DNA of 14,273 nucleotides from positions 1 to 14,273 of the forward strand of contig JAIQGB010000063.1 in the NCBI GenBank assembly GCA_020072905.1, in the 5' to 3' direction. The DNA is from Terriglobia bacterium (GTDB lineage: Bacteria > Acidobacteriota > Terriglobia > UBA7540). Shown piece after piece: positions 1 to 6,311 of the stretch (positions within the stretch are counted from its first letter, which is position 1; each line of letters starts with the position of its first letter). The translations under genes and the position numbers were made by a program. The notes under the pieces are model-generated. The model ran no database searches. It was not told the origin of the DNA and worked only from the letters and a program-made list of their open reading frames with translations.

Positions 1-29
1 GCGTTCGCTCGGCAAGATACTCCTCAGGG

Positions 30-179
30 TCACTTGCCGGCGTATTTCTCGGGATTCTGATCGAACTTTACTTTGCAGCCCGGGGCGCAGAAATAGATCG
101 TCTGGCCTTGGTATTTACTCGTGGCGGCGGCCTTCTCGGAATCAATCGTCATTTTGCAGACAGGATCAACGACCTTCAT
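30..179 (-). CDS. YHS-domain small protein (49 aa)
   Basis: Translating the minus strand gives a 49-residue protein starting MKVVDPVCKMTIDSEKA and ending NPEKYAGK. It has the hallmarks of a YHS domain: the N-terminal DPVCKM motif (C8), a central Y-x-G-x-x-I-Y-F-C (C31), a second cysteine four residues on (C35), and the F-x-x-x-P-x-x-Y ending. YHS domains occur on copper/heavy-metal ATPases and as stand-alone small proteins, where the cysteines are thought to bind metal. The whole protein is this one domain, with no signal peptide. The start is well supported: GAGGAGG (184-190) lies 4 bases before ATG, and a possible extended -10 box lies just upstream. It appears to be a single-gene unit downstream of the stressosome operon, separated from it by about 170 bases. 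Which metal or partner it serves is unknown. Confidence 0.88.
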   Translation of the reverse strand: MKVVDPVCKMTIDSEKAAATSKYQGQTIYFCAPGCKVKFDQNPEKYAGK

Positions 180-207
180 GCAGCCTCCTCATTACCTAGC
201 CACGGAC

Positions 208-216
208 ATTGTAGCA
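208..216 (-). promoter_or_regulatory. Possible extended -10 promoter of the YHS gene
   Basis: The minus strand reads TGC-TACAAT, an extended -10 element matching five of six bases of TATAAT. No good -35 hexamer is seen 16-18 bases upstream, which extended -10 promoters can tolerate. It would place the transcript start near 201, giving a leader of about 20 bases that carries the Shine-Dalgarno site. Confidence 0.4.
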
Positions 217-350
217 TCGGCGCGCGGGGCGGGAGAACCGCGGTACGCCGTCGCTGAGCGGGCGCCGGAATTAAGATTGGAGATCAGCCCGGGGTCAGTA
301 GCCTGAGCCTCTGGAGGCATCGGTCGGGTGTCGCATTCCCGAATCCCGGG

Positions 351-1907
351 CTACTCGCCCAGGACCTCGCGCACCTTGCGCGCGAGTACGTCGGGCGTGA
401 AGGGCTTTTGGAGGTAGGCTGTGTCAGGTGCAAGCGTGCCGTGGTGAGAGATCGCACCGTCGGTGTAGCCCGAAATGTAGAGGACTTTCATGGCAGGATA
501 CCGAGGCCCCAGCCGTTCCGCCAGCTCACGGCCACCCATCTCGGGCATCACCAGGTCTGTCACGAGCAGGTCAAGAGGTTCAGCGTGTCGCGCGCAGAGC
601 GAGAGGGCCGCCGTTCCGCTCCGCGCCTCCAGAACTCTGTAGCCCTTCGATTCGAGGATGTTGCGGATCAAGGAGCGCACGGCGTCTTCGTCCTCCACCA
701 ACAGGACGGTCTCCGTCCCGGCTGTGAGCGCGGCGGGGGAGCGGCTGGGTTCGACGCTCGCGAGTGCTTCTTCCACCCGCGGCAGGTAGATCTTGAACGT
801 GGCCCCTCGGCCCGGCTCGCTGTAGACCCAAACGTTGCCCCCGCTCTGCTTGACGATGCCATAAACCGTGGCCAGACCCAGGCCCGTTCCTTTGCCGACC
901 TCCTTGGTGGTGAAGAAGGGTTCGAAGATGCGCGCCAGGGTTTGTGGGTCCATGCCGATCCCGTTGTCGCTGACCGCCAGCATGATGTAAGGGCCGGGTG
1001 TGACCGCCACGTGTTCTCGGACGTAGACGTCGTCCAACTCGACGTTGCCGGTTTCGATGGTCAGTTTGCCCCCCCGCGGCATGGCGTCGCGCGCGTTGAC
1101 GGCGAGGTTCATGATCACTTGCTCGATCTGACCGGGGTCCGCCTTGACGCGCCCGAGCTGGGGACCCTGGAGAGTGGCCAGGTCAATATCCTCGCCGATC
1201 AGGCGGCGCAACATCTTGTCCATGTTGGCGACGACTTTATTCAAGTCCAGGACTTGCGGGGCTAGGACTTGCCGGCGGCCGAAGACCAGAAGCTGACGGG
1301 TCAGCATGGCGGCCCGGTCGGCGGCGACGGCGATCTGCTCGACGTGCGCGCGGAGGGGGTCATGCCCTGCCATTTGTTCCATGAGCAGGGCCCCGTACCC
1401 CGAGATGATGGTCAGCAGGTTGTTGAAGTCGTGGGCGACGCCGCCCGCCAGCCGGCCAATTGCCTCCATCTTCTGAGCTTGCAGAAACTGCTGCTCGACC
1501 CGCTCTCGCTCGGACATCTCTCTCTGCAAGGCTTGATTGGTCTTCGTCAGTTGTGCGGTTCGCTCCTCGACGCGCGCCTCGAGGGTTTGGTTCAGATCCC
1601 GGAGTTCGGAATTCGCTTCGGCAACCCCGCGGTACACGATTTCGAACGGCACGAGCGCCTGAGCCAACAGGGTCTCGCCCAGGTCGGCGATCCGTTTGGC
1701 CTCCTCGCTGAGGAGAGGGCCCAGGACCGAGCGCAGCATGCAGGCGTTGTGGACGGCCGTCAGGTCCAGGATGCTGAGGCCGTTGCCGAGCGCCCGCCGT
1801 CCGCATTCGTAGATGTGCATCAGCGCAGATTCACCTTGCCCACGCAGTACGTAGTCCATCAAGGCTTGGCTGTACTCTTCGTGGAGGTCGGTCGTTATTT
1901 CGTTCAT
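351..1907 (-). CDS. Hybrid histidine kinase with RsbU-like N-terminal domain and C-terminal receiver
   Basis: This is a 518-residue cytoplasmic hybrid sensor kinase with no membrane segments. Residues 1 to about 95 are helical and resemble the RsbU N-terminal (RsbT-binding) domain, ending in a VPFEIVYRGVAEAN stretch. Residues 95-145 form a coiled coil. The HisKA motif is GGVAHDFNNLL with H159. The ATPase domain shows the N box (N267, N271), G1 DNGIG (314-318), FEPFFTTK (328-335) and G2 GKGTGLGLA (338-346). A receiver domain fills 400-518, with acidic pocket E405/D406, phospho-acceptor D451, S479 and K501. No DNA-binding output is present, so the phosphate must pass to another protein or the receiver must act on the kinase itself. 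It is the last gene of the rsbR-rsbS-rsbT-phosphatase operon and overlaps the preceding stop by 4 bases (ATGA). The context suggests that free RsbT-like kinase controls it through the N-terminal domain. That link is inferred. The kinase assignment itself is firm. Confidence 0.93.
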   Translation of the reverse strand: MNEITTDLHEEYSQALMDYVLRGQGESALMHIYECGRRALGNGLSILDLTAVHNACMLRSVLGPLLSEEAKRIADLGETLLAQALVPFEIVYRGVAEANSELRDLNQTLEARVEERTAQLTKTNQALQREMSERERVEQQFLQAQKMEAIGRLAGGVAHDFNNLLTIISGYGALLMEQMAGHDPLRAHVEQIAVAADRAAMLTRQLLVFGRRQVLAPQVLDLNKVVANMDKMLRRLIGEDIDLATLQGPQLGRVKADPGQIEQVIMNLAVNARDAMPRGGKLTIETGNVELDDVYVREHVAVTPGPYIMLAVSDNGIGMDPQTLARIFEPFFTTKEVGKGTGLGLATVYGIVKQSGGNVWVYSEPGRGATFKIYLPRVEEALASVEPSRSPAALTAGTETVLLVEDEDAVRSLIRNILESKGYRVLEARSGTAALSLCARHAEPLDLLVTDLVMPEMGGRELAERLGPRYPAMKVLYISGYTDGAISHHGTLAPDTAYLQKPFTPDVLARKVREVLGE

Positions 1908-2545
1908 GGCCGCGTCCCCAGGTATCGGGCGACCAGCACTAAGGCGTCGTCCGTGCGCTTACCGTATCGGGCCAGAATCTGGTCCGCGATGCGCTGCGGG
2001 GGATCGCTCGCCTCGACGCCCTCGAGGAATCCCGTGGCGATCCCGTCGGTGCAGAAGATCAAGAGGTCTCCCGGCTTGATGGGAAGGACCGAGGCGCGGA
2101 GCGGGGGGAGTTGGTGCCCGACGACTCCGCCCCGCAGCATCAGCCACTCATGGCCCGACCCCGTGGAGTTCCCCCCGGCCAAAAGGACTCCCTCCACATT
2201 ACCCACACCCAACCATGTCAGCGAGTTGTCGCGCGCATGGATGGAGGCCAGGCTCATCGCCACACCGCGTGTCCTGCTCAGTCCTTGGTGACAGCGTCCT
2301 ACCAGGGAAAGCAGAGGTTCCTCCGCATGGGCTTCCAAAAGGGCGCGGCCACGACGAGCGGCGAGTGCTGCCTCGGGGCCGTGCCCCAAACCGTCCAGCG
2401 CGGCGAGCAGGACTTCTTTGCCGTTCGGCTTGACCAGATGTTGATCGCCCGACTCGGTTTCGCCACTCAAAGCGAGTGCGGCGACACCGAAGCTGATCAA
2501 CGGCGAGGACGCAGTGGGAATTCCGTCAAGTTTCTGTGTATCCAT
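1904..2545 (-). CDS. RsbX-like PP2C-family serine phosphatase
   Basis: The product is a 213-residue single-domain PP2C/SpoIIE-type phosphatase of RsbX size. Metal-binding aspartates are recognisable: D34 in SGDQ, D51 in ALDGLGHG, D167 in FCTDGI and D199/D200 in RTDDALVLV. The DGLGHG stretch and the lack of an N-terminal sensor favour RsbX over RsbU. In Bacillus, RsbX removes phosphates from RsbR and RsbS and so resets the stressosome. The same role is inferred here because the gene directly follows rsbR, rsbS and rsbT homologues. Its ATG overlaps the end of the rsbT-like gene by 49 bases, and its stop overlaps the kinase start by 4. The ribosome site before the ATG is poor (GATGAAGAA), so translation may be coupled. 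A later start would shorten the overlap, but no better site is visible. Confidence 0.85.
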   Translation of the reverse strand: MDTQKLDGIPTASSPLISFGVAALALSGETESGDQHLVKPNGKEVLLAALDGLGHGPEAALAARRGRALLEAHAEEPLLSLVGRCHQGLSRTRGVAMSLASIHARDNSLTWLGVGNVEGVLLAGGNSTGSGHEWLMLRGGVVGHQLPPLRASVLPIKPGDLLIFCTDGIATGFLEGVEASDPPQRIADQILARYGKRTDDALVLVARYLGTRP

Positions 2546-2934
2546 TTCTTCATCGTCACCGTGGTTCCCTTGCCAACTTTGGACGCAATCTCAAACTCGT
2601 CCATCAACCGCCGGGCCCCGGGCAAGCCCAAGCCCAGGCTGCCGCGCGTCGAGTACCCATCGCGCAGGGCTTGCTCGATATTGGGGATGCCCGGCCCCTG
2701 ATCGCGCGCCACCACGACAATACCTTGGGAGTTGTTGGCTTCCGTCGGGCTGAGAATGACCTCCCCGCGCCCGGCGTGCTCCACAATGTTCCGGGCGACC
2801 TCCGAGATGGCGGTGGCGATCAAGGTCAGCTCGCTGTTTCCAAAACCCACGGTCGCCGCCAGCGCGCGCCCTTGCTGGCGGGCGGTTACGATGTCGGCGT
2901 CCGACTCGATGGGCACACGCACGTCAGCGGCCAT
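2497..2934 (-). CDS. rsbT: RsbT-like serine/threonine switch kinase
   Basis: This is a 145-residue GHKL-type ATPase closely resembling RsbT. The N box is EVARNIVEHA with N49, the G1 box is RDQGPGI with D78, and the glycine-rich lid is RGSLGLGLPGARRL (97-110). N49 and D78 sit at the positions known to matter in Bacillus RsbT. In characterised systems RsbT phosphorylates RsbR and RsbS, then leaves the stressosome and activates its target by binding it. The start at 2934 (MAADVRV) was chosen over an ATG 39 bases upstream because GGGAGG lies 8 bases before it and residue numbering then matches the family. It overlaps the rsbS-like stop by 11 bases. The C-terminal tail after the conserved TTVTMKKW is about 14 residues and covers the start of the phosphatase gene. 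Confidence 0.92.
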   Translation of the reverse strand: MAADVRVPIESDADIVTARQQGRALAATVGFGNSELTLIATAISEVARNIVEHAGRGEVILSPTEANNSQGIVVVARDQGPGIPNIEQALRDGYSTRGSLGLGLPGARRLMDEFEIASKVGKGTTVTMKKWIHRNLTEFPLRPRR

Positions 2935-3298
2935 GGTTGCTGCCTCCCTTCTCCCGGCGCCGCAGCAATTCAAGCCCCTCCTCCAGGTCCAGGGCCGTGC
3001 TCACACCCTCCAGCCGGAGTCCAAGCTGCACCATTGCAAAGGCCACGTCCGGCTGCATGCCGACGATAACGGTCTCGGCGCCTCGCAAGCGGAGGATCTG
3101 GGCAATGGAGCGCAACATGCGTGTGGCGAACGAATCCATGACATCCAGCACGGTCACGTCGACAACCACTCCCCGCGAGCGGTACACACCCACCTGGACC
3201 GCGAGGCGGTCGCGCAGGTCGAGCAGATCGGCGTCGGTGAGCGCCGCCTGGACCGAGGCAATCAGATAACTGCCCTGTTTGAGAATCGGGACCTGCAT
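2924..3298 (-). CDS. rsbS: RsbS-like STAS-domain stressosome protein
   Basis: The product is a single STAS domain of 124 residues. It opens with VPILKQGSYLIAS, the conserved RsbS beginning, and carries LDVMDSFATRML, where S56 matches the serine RsbT phosphorylates (Ser59 in Bacillus). In known systems RsbS forms the stressosome core with RsbR and holds RsbT until phosphorylated. The start codon is 3 bases after the rsbR-like stop, with GGAGAGA overlapping that junction as ribosome site, so the two genes are surely co-transcribed and probably translationally coupled. Length and key residues are normal. The short charged tail (RRREKGGSNHGR) lies outside the STAS fold. Confidence 0.94.
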   Translation of the reverse strand: MQVPILKQGSYLIASVQAALTDADLLDLRDRLAVQVGVYRSRGVVVDVTVLDVMDSFATRMLRSIAQILRLRGAETVIVGMQPDVAFAMVQLGLRLEGVSTALDLEEGLELLRRREKGGSNHGR

Positions 3299-3301
3299 GG
3301 C

Positions 3302-4246
3302 TCATCTCTCCAAGGCCGGCGCGGGCGGGGAAGGCGAGCCAGCAGATTCCGTGACAATCACTCGGTAACCGAGCAGACGGTCGGCTTCCTCAATACCCCC
3401 TTGCAGGTCGCACACGGTGAGAATCCTCCCCAGGTCCACGCCAATGGTGGTGAGCGTCTGAGCGATTTCCGGCGCAACCCCGGTGACGATGACCGTCGCC
3501 CCCAACAATCGGCAGGCGTCCACGGTCTGCACCAAGTGGTTGGCGACTTTCGAATCCACGTTGGGGACGCCGGTGATGTCCATGATCACGACTTTTGCCC
3601 GATTGGCCCGGATGGAGCGCAGGAGTTGCTCGGTGAGCAGCCGGGCACGGTGGGAGTCGAGCGTGCCGATGATGGGTAGAACGAGCAGGTGTTCGCGGAC
3701 TTGGAGGACAGGCGTGGAAAGCTCACGGATCGCCTCCTGTTGCTGGCGGACGACCTTTTCCCGCTCTTCGCGGACGACCTTTTCCCGCTCTTCGATGAAG
3801 GCCAGTGCGACGATGGAGAGAATCTTGTTGGCCACCGGCTCGTAGATGTCCAATGCGGCCGATAGGCGCGCCATCTCCCGGTGGTAGCGGTGGAAGAGGC
3901 TCCGTCCATAGACATCGCGCAGGGTCAGCAGGCCACCGATAATCTGCTCGGTGGTCATGCCGCGCAACACGCCCCGTTCCGCCATGCTGGTCGCGTAGCT
4001 CTGGGCAGCACGATATTCCCCTCTTTCCAAACAACCGACGCAGGTGTCGTAGATGGTGATGGATTCCGTCTCGGTTTCCTTCGGGGTCAGGCCGGCCAGG
4101 AAACTTTTCGCTGTCATCTGCTCGACCCACTGCTGCCTCAGGAAGTCTTTCTTCCCCCGGAAATGGGCCACCAGCTCGCGAGTCAGCTCCGTGGCTGGTG
4201 CGGCCGGAGGTTCGCGGACAGCAATCGCATTCCCTTTACCTTTCAT
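3302..4246 (-). CDS. rsbR: RsbR-like stressosome sensor/scaffold (N-terminal helical domain plus STAS)
   Basis: The product is 314 residues from the chosen start. Residues about 20-150 form a helical sensor-like domain resembling the RsbRD N-terminal type (not a haem globin by visible motifs; cysteines at 69 and 72). A charged linker helix at 152-173 contains an exact repeat of EEREKVVR. The C-terminal STAS domain (about 180-295) carries DITGVPNVDSKVANHLV and PEIAQTLTTIGVDLG. S232 and T264 occupy the two RsbT phosphorylation positions of RsbR; the first is Ser here rather than the Thr of Bacillus RsbRA. It is the first gene of the operon. The start at 4246 is preferred over an ATG 105 bases upstream because AAGGAGG lies 5 bases before it and the upstream extension looks non-coding. 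The signal sensed is unknown. Confidence 0.9.
   Translation of the reverse strand: MKGKGNAIAVREPPAAPATELTRELVAHFRGKKDFLRQQWVEQMTAKSFLAGLTPKETETESITIYDTCVGCLERGEYRAAQSYATSMAERGVLRGMTTEQIIGGLLTLRDVYGRSLFHRYHREMARLSAALDIYEPVANKILSIVALAFIEEREKVVREEREKVVRQQQEAIRELSTPVLQVREHLLVLPIIGTLDSHRARLLTEQLLRSIRANRAKVVIMDITGVPNVDSKVANHLVQTVDACRLLGATVIVTGVAPEIAQTLTTIGVDLGRILTVCDLQGGIEEADRLLGYRVIVTESAGSPSPPAPALER
3746..3793 (-). repeat. 24-bp exact tandem duplication inside the rsbR-like gene
   Basis: Two identical 24-base units, 3746-3769 and 3770-3793, encode EEREKVVR twice (residues 152-167) in the helix between the sensor domain and the STAS domain. The duplication keeps frame and adds eight residues to a coiled-coil-like signalling linker. 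Identity at the DNA level, including third codon positions, suggests a recent event. Confidence 0.9.
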
Positions 4247-4251
4247 TTGCC

Positions 4252-4258
4252 CCTCCTT
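4252..4258 (-). promoter_or_regulatory. Shine-Dalgarno site that sets the rsbR start
   Basis: AAGGAGG on the minus strand lies 5 bases upstream of the ATG at 4246. This near-perfect ribosome site decides for the internal ATG over the upstream in-frame ATG at 4351. Confidence 0.8.
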
Positions 4259-4907
4259 GGTATGCCCGCCGGGCGGGTCAAACGGTTTCGGAACTCGCCA
4301 GGCATCATGTTCATCTCGAGCACAAGTGGCCGCTCTGCAGCGGCTGGTCACCTCAGGCGCAGCAGGGCCCTTGGCTTCTCAGGGAAAATACCGCGAGGCC
4401 GGCTTCCATGGCTGCCGGACCGGAAACGGAAAGCAGGCTTGCACTCCCTTTCCTCCGAACGACCAGGGGATACCGCGCCCCGACACGCGCCCATCGCTAT
4501 CCAATAAGTTCGGCTGTTTGCCCGCCGGGGATGAGGCAAAAACACTCCCGGGCAAAATGTCTGGGAAAAACCGGACGGCGAATCGCCTTGCGGTGCGTCG
4601 CGACGTTTGCGCCGGCTTGCGAGCCGGAACCTGCAATCCCCCCTTCGAAAGGCCATGCCGCACTGAGTCCAGCTAATAAGTCAAGAAATTTGATTCTTAC
4701 GAAGTGGCATGTTACGAATAATTAGTTAGGATATGGGGGAAACACGGTTAGCTGGTGCTTGCGCGGCACCGCGCCATTTGCCCCGCACGTTCGGGCAAGA
4801 CCTCGCGGGACCGAAGGTCGCCCCCTGGCCCCCCGGGGGTAGGATGCTTGTAAATCTCGCGGCCGAGCGTATGCTTCGCTCGTTTGCGCTCGACCGGGAG
4901 GGAAGCG
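4259..4907. other. Divergent intergenic region between the stressosome operon and the VCBS gene
   Basis: No convincing gene is seen in about 650 bases; the open frames here give low-complexity, unrelated proteins. The left part should contain the leader of the rsbR operon. It carries two inverted repeats: TTTGCCCG at 4517-4524 pairing with CGGGCAAA at 4549-4556, and CCGGCT/AGCCGG at 4612-4627 around a TGCG loop. Neither is followed by a T-run, so they are not obvious terminators. An AT-rich island at 4672-4732 is the likeliest promoter zone. It has TTGATT, 17 bases, then TACGAA on the plus strand, and TTGACT at 4679-4684 on the minus strand without a clear -10 partner. Neither promoter call is firm. 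Confidence 0.5.
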
Positions 4908-5756
4908 ATGATGAAAACGGCTCTACTGCTGGTTTTGACTGTCGGCGGGTCGGTGTTGCTGGGCGTCGGTTTGGAGAGGAGTGCGCGCGGCAGGGAATTC
5001 AAGTGGACTGACCTTTCGAGCAAGCAGGGCGACCTGCCCGCCCCCTTTCCGGGCAAGGAGCAGACGGCGAGCCTGGTGCTCGACGTGGACAACGACGGCG
5101 TGAACGATTTCGTGTTGACGGAGCGCACGGACGCGCCCTCGGTGGTCTGGTACCGGCGCGGGAAGAGCGGCTGGACGAAGTACGTCATCGAAGCGGGTCC
5201 TCTCCATATCGAAGCAGGCGGCGCGGCGGAGGATATTGATGGAGACGGCGACCTCGACATTGTGTTCGGCGGCGACTACATGAGTAACCAGGTTTGGTGG
5301 TGGGAAAATCCCTTCATAGGGAACAGGGAACAGGGGACAGGGAACAGCAAAAACAAAGCGAATCCAGATGACCCCTTTGCGCGGCCGTGGAAGCGGCACC
5401 TGGTCAAAAACTCTGGAGCGCCCAAGCATCATGACGAGATGTTCGGCGACTTTGACGGCGATGGGAAAGACGAACTGATCTTCTGGAACCAGGAAGCGCA
5501 TGGTCTCTTTATGGCAAAAATCCCCGACGACCCTCGCCACACCGAGCCCTGGCCCATCACGGAGATCTACGCTTACAGCGCGGACAGCGAGCCCGAGCAG
5601 CGCGGCAAGCCGGCGGCGTTCAAGTCGGTGAACGAGCACGAGGGCTTGGCGAAGGCCGACATCGACGGCGACGGCAAGCTCGATATCCTCGGCAAGCCCT
5701 ACGACTGGGACGTTCCCCGGATCGATGTCTGGCTGAATAAGGGCAGTGACCAGTGA
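4908..5756 (+). CDS. Secreted FG-GAP/VCBS-repeat protein
   Basis: This is a 282-residue protein with an N-terminal hydrophobic segment (MMKTALLLVLTVGGSVLLGV) that reads as a signal peptide or anchor. Four calcium-loop motifs of the FG-GAP/VCBS beta-propeller type follow: DVDNDGVND (59-67), DIDGDGDLD (109-117), DFDGDGKDE (181-188) and DIDGDGKLD (251-259). Such proteins are extracytoplasmic, and the repeats usually serve adhesion or ligand binding; the ligand here is unknown. The start at 4908 was chosen because GGGAGGG ends 5 bases before and the signal peptide begins there; an upstream in-frame ATG (4884) lacks a site. Two oddities stand out. Residues 138-147 are encoded by a four-unit heptamer repeat, and the stop codon lies in another heptamer array. 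The C-terminus may therefore have been cut or altered by that array. It is a stand-alone gene. Confidence 0.85.
   Translation: MMKTALLLVLTVGGSVLLGVGLERSARGREFKWTDLSSKQGDLPAPFPGKEQTASLVLDVDNDGVNDFVLTERTDAPSVVWYRRGKSGWTKYVIEAGPLHIEAGGAAEDIDGDGDLDIVFGGDYMSNQVWWWENPFIGNREQGTGNSKNKANPDDPFARPWKRHLVKNSGAPKHHDEMFGDFDGDGKDELIFWNQEAHGLFMAKIPDDPRHTEPWPITEIYAYSADSEPEQRGKPAAFKSVNEHEGLAKADIDGDGKLDILGKPYDWDVPRIDVWLNKGSDQ
5319..5346 (+). repeat. Heptamer tandem array GGGAACA x4 within the VCBS gene
   Basis: Four consecutive 7-base units read GGGAACA, GGGAACA, GGGGACA, GGGAACA. They encode the low-complexity insert around GNREQGTGNS (residues 138-147), between the second and third calcium loops. A unit of 7 is not divisible by 3, so gain or loss of one copy would break the reading frame. 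Confidence 0.9.
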
Positions 5757-5772
5757 CGAGTGACAAGTGACA
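5745..5772 (+). repeat. Heptamer tandem array AGTGACN x4 spanning the VCBS stop codon
   Basis: Units are AGTGACC, AGTGACG, AGTGACA, AGTGACA. The TGA stop of the VCBS gene (5754-5756) is part of the second unit, so the last residues (GSDQ) are repeat-derived. Bases 5760-5771 are an exact inverted match to 5865-5876. Confidence 0.88.
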
Positions 5773-5797
5773 AGCAAGCGCAGACGATGGCCGTTGA

Positions 5798-5839
5798 TGA
5801 ATTGTGAATAGTGAATGGTGAATTATGAATTCTGGATTT
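5798..5839 (+). repeat. Heptamer tandem array TGAATNN x6
   Basis: Six consecutive 7-base units: TGAATTG, TGAATAG, TGAATGG, TGAATTA, TGAATTC, TGGATTT. They lie in the gap between the convergent VCBS gene and the hypothetical gene ending at 5883. The array is much richer in A+T than its surroundings. Confidence 0.85.
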
Positions 5840-5863
5840 GCGTAGCTGACGCTGCTCCTCGCT

Positions 5864-5876
5864 CGTCACTTGTCAC
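5864..5876 (-). repeat. Inverted copy of the AGTGACN heptamers
   Basis: On the minus strand this reads GTGACAAGTGACG. It pairs with 5760-5771 to give a potential 12-bp stem with a loop of about 93 bases holding the TGAATNN array. It sits just past the stop of the converging gene at 5883. A termination role is possible, but no T-run follows. Confidence 0.7.
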
Positions 5877-5882
5877 GTCTTC

Positions 5883-6179
5883 CTAAGCGGGGGCAAGTTC
5901 ACTGCGGCAGTGCTTGAGTTCCTTGCGGAACTCGTTGCACAGGATTTGCCGGCTTTCGAGGGAAAGCGCGGCGAGGGCCTCGAGTGGAGTCGGGAAGCCC
6001 TCGCCCACCTGGAAATCGCCGTTGATCATCGAGGAGACAGCGAGCAGGCCGAGGATTTCTTCATCTTTCGGTTCGTGGCTGACAAAGTAGGATCGGAAGC
6101 CGTCCGGCTCCGCGGCGCTGCGTGTGAGGATGACGCGCAGTTGCTGCCGGAAGTAGGAGCAGATTCGTTTCTCTTCCAT
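5883..6179 (-). CDS. Hypothetical protein (98 aa)
   Basis: This is a small soluble protein of 98 residues that I do not recognise. It has no signal peptide or membrane segment. Composition is normal for a folded protein, with a hydrophobic middle (EEILGLLAVSSMINGDFQVGEG) and a C-terminal half rich in Leu and Glu (LEALAALSLESRQILCNEF). Two cysteines (C7 and one in ILCNEF) are not arranged as a metal site. The ribosome site is weak (GAGGGCC before ATG). The frame running the other way over this stretch (5910-6287) has a less natural composition and runs into the repeat region, so the minus frame is preferred. It may follow the small CxxC gene in one transcript, but an intergenic repeat cluster separates them. 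Confidence 0.55.
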   Translation of the reverse strand: MEEKRICSYFRQQLRVILTRSAAEPDGFRSYFVSHEPKDEEILGLLAVSSMINGDFQVGEGFPTPLEALAALSLESRQILCNEFRKELKHCRSELAPA

Positions 6180-6255
6180 CAGGCCCTCGTCAGGGGTGGC
6201 GCGAACCCCGCGCGACGAGACTTCCCGGTTCCCTTAACTCCGGTTCCTTCGCTTC

Positions 6256-6288
6256 GCCCGTCCGCTGAGGGGCTCCGCTCAGGATGAC
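6256..6288 (+). repeat. Intergenic repeat, partial copy A (right arm CTCAGGATGAC)
   Basis: These 33 bases match 6322-6354 with two mismatches. This copy has the right arm CTCAGGATGAC but lacks the left arm GTCATTCTGAG of the full palindrome. Confidence 0.85.
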
Positions 6289-6311
6289 AACCCGCTCGTT
6301 GTCGCGGCCGC

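Noticed and set aside
408..2291. Long plus-strand open frames opposite the histidine kinase and phosphatase genes
   Set aside because: They are antisense shadows in GC-rich coding DNA; the minus-strand frames carry complete, recognisable domains and ribosome sites.
4381..4640. Cyclic-di-GMP (GEMM) riboswitch ahead of rsbR
   Set aside because: Fragments such as GGCAAAC and GCAAAC occur, but the ordered conserved core and tetraloop-receptor pattern could not be assembled on either strand.
4679..4684. TTGACT as -35 box of the stressosome operon promoter
   Set aside because: No acceptable -10 hexamer lies 15-19 bases downstream on the minus strand.
4053..4725. Overlapping open frames in the region upstream of rsbR
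   Set aside because: Low-complexity, mutually overlapping and without ribosome sites or recognisable domains.
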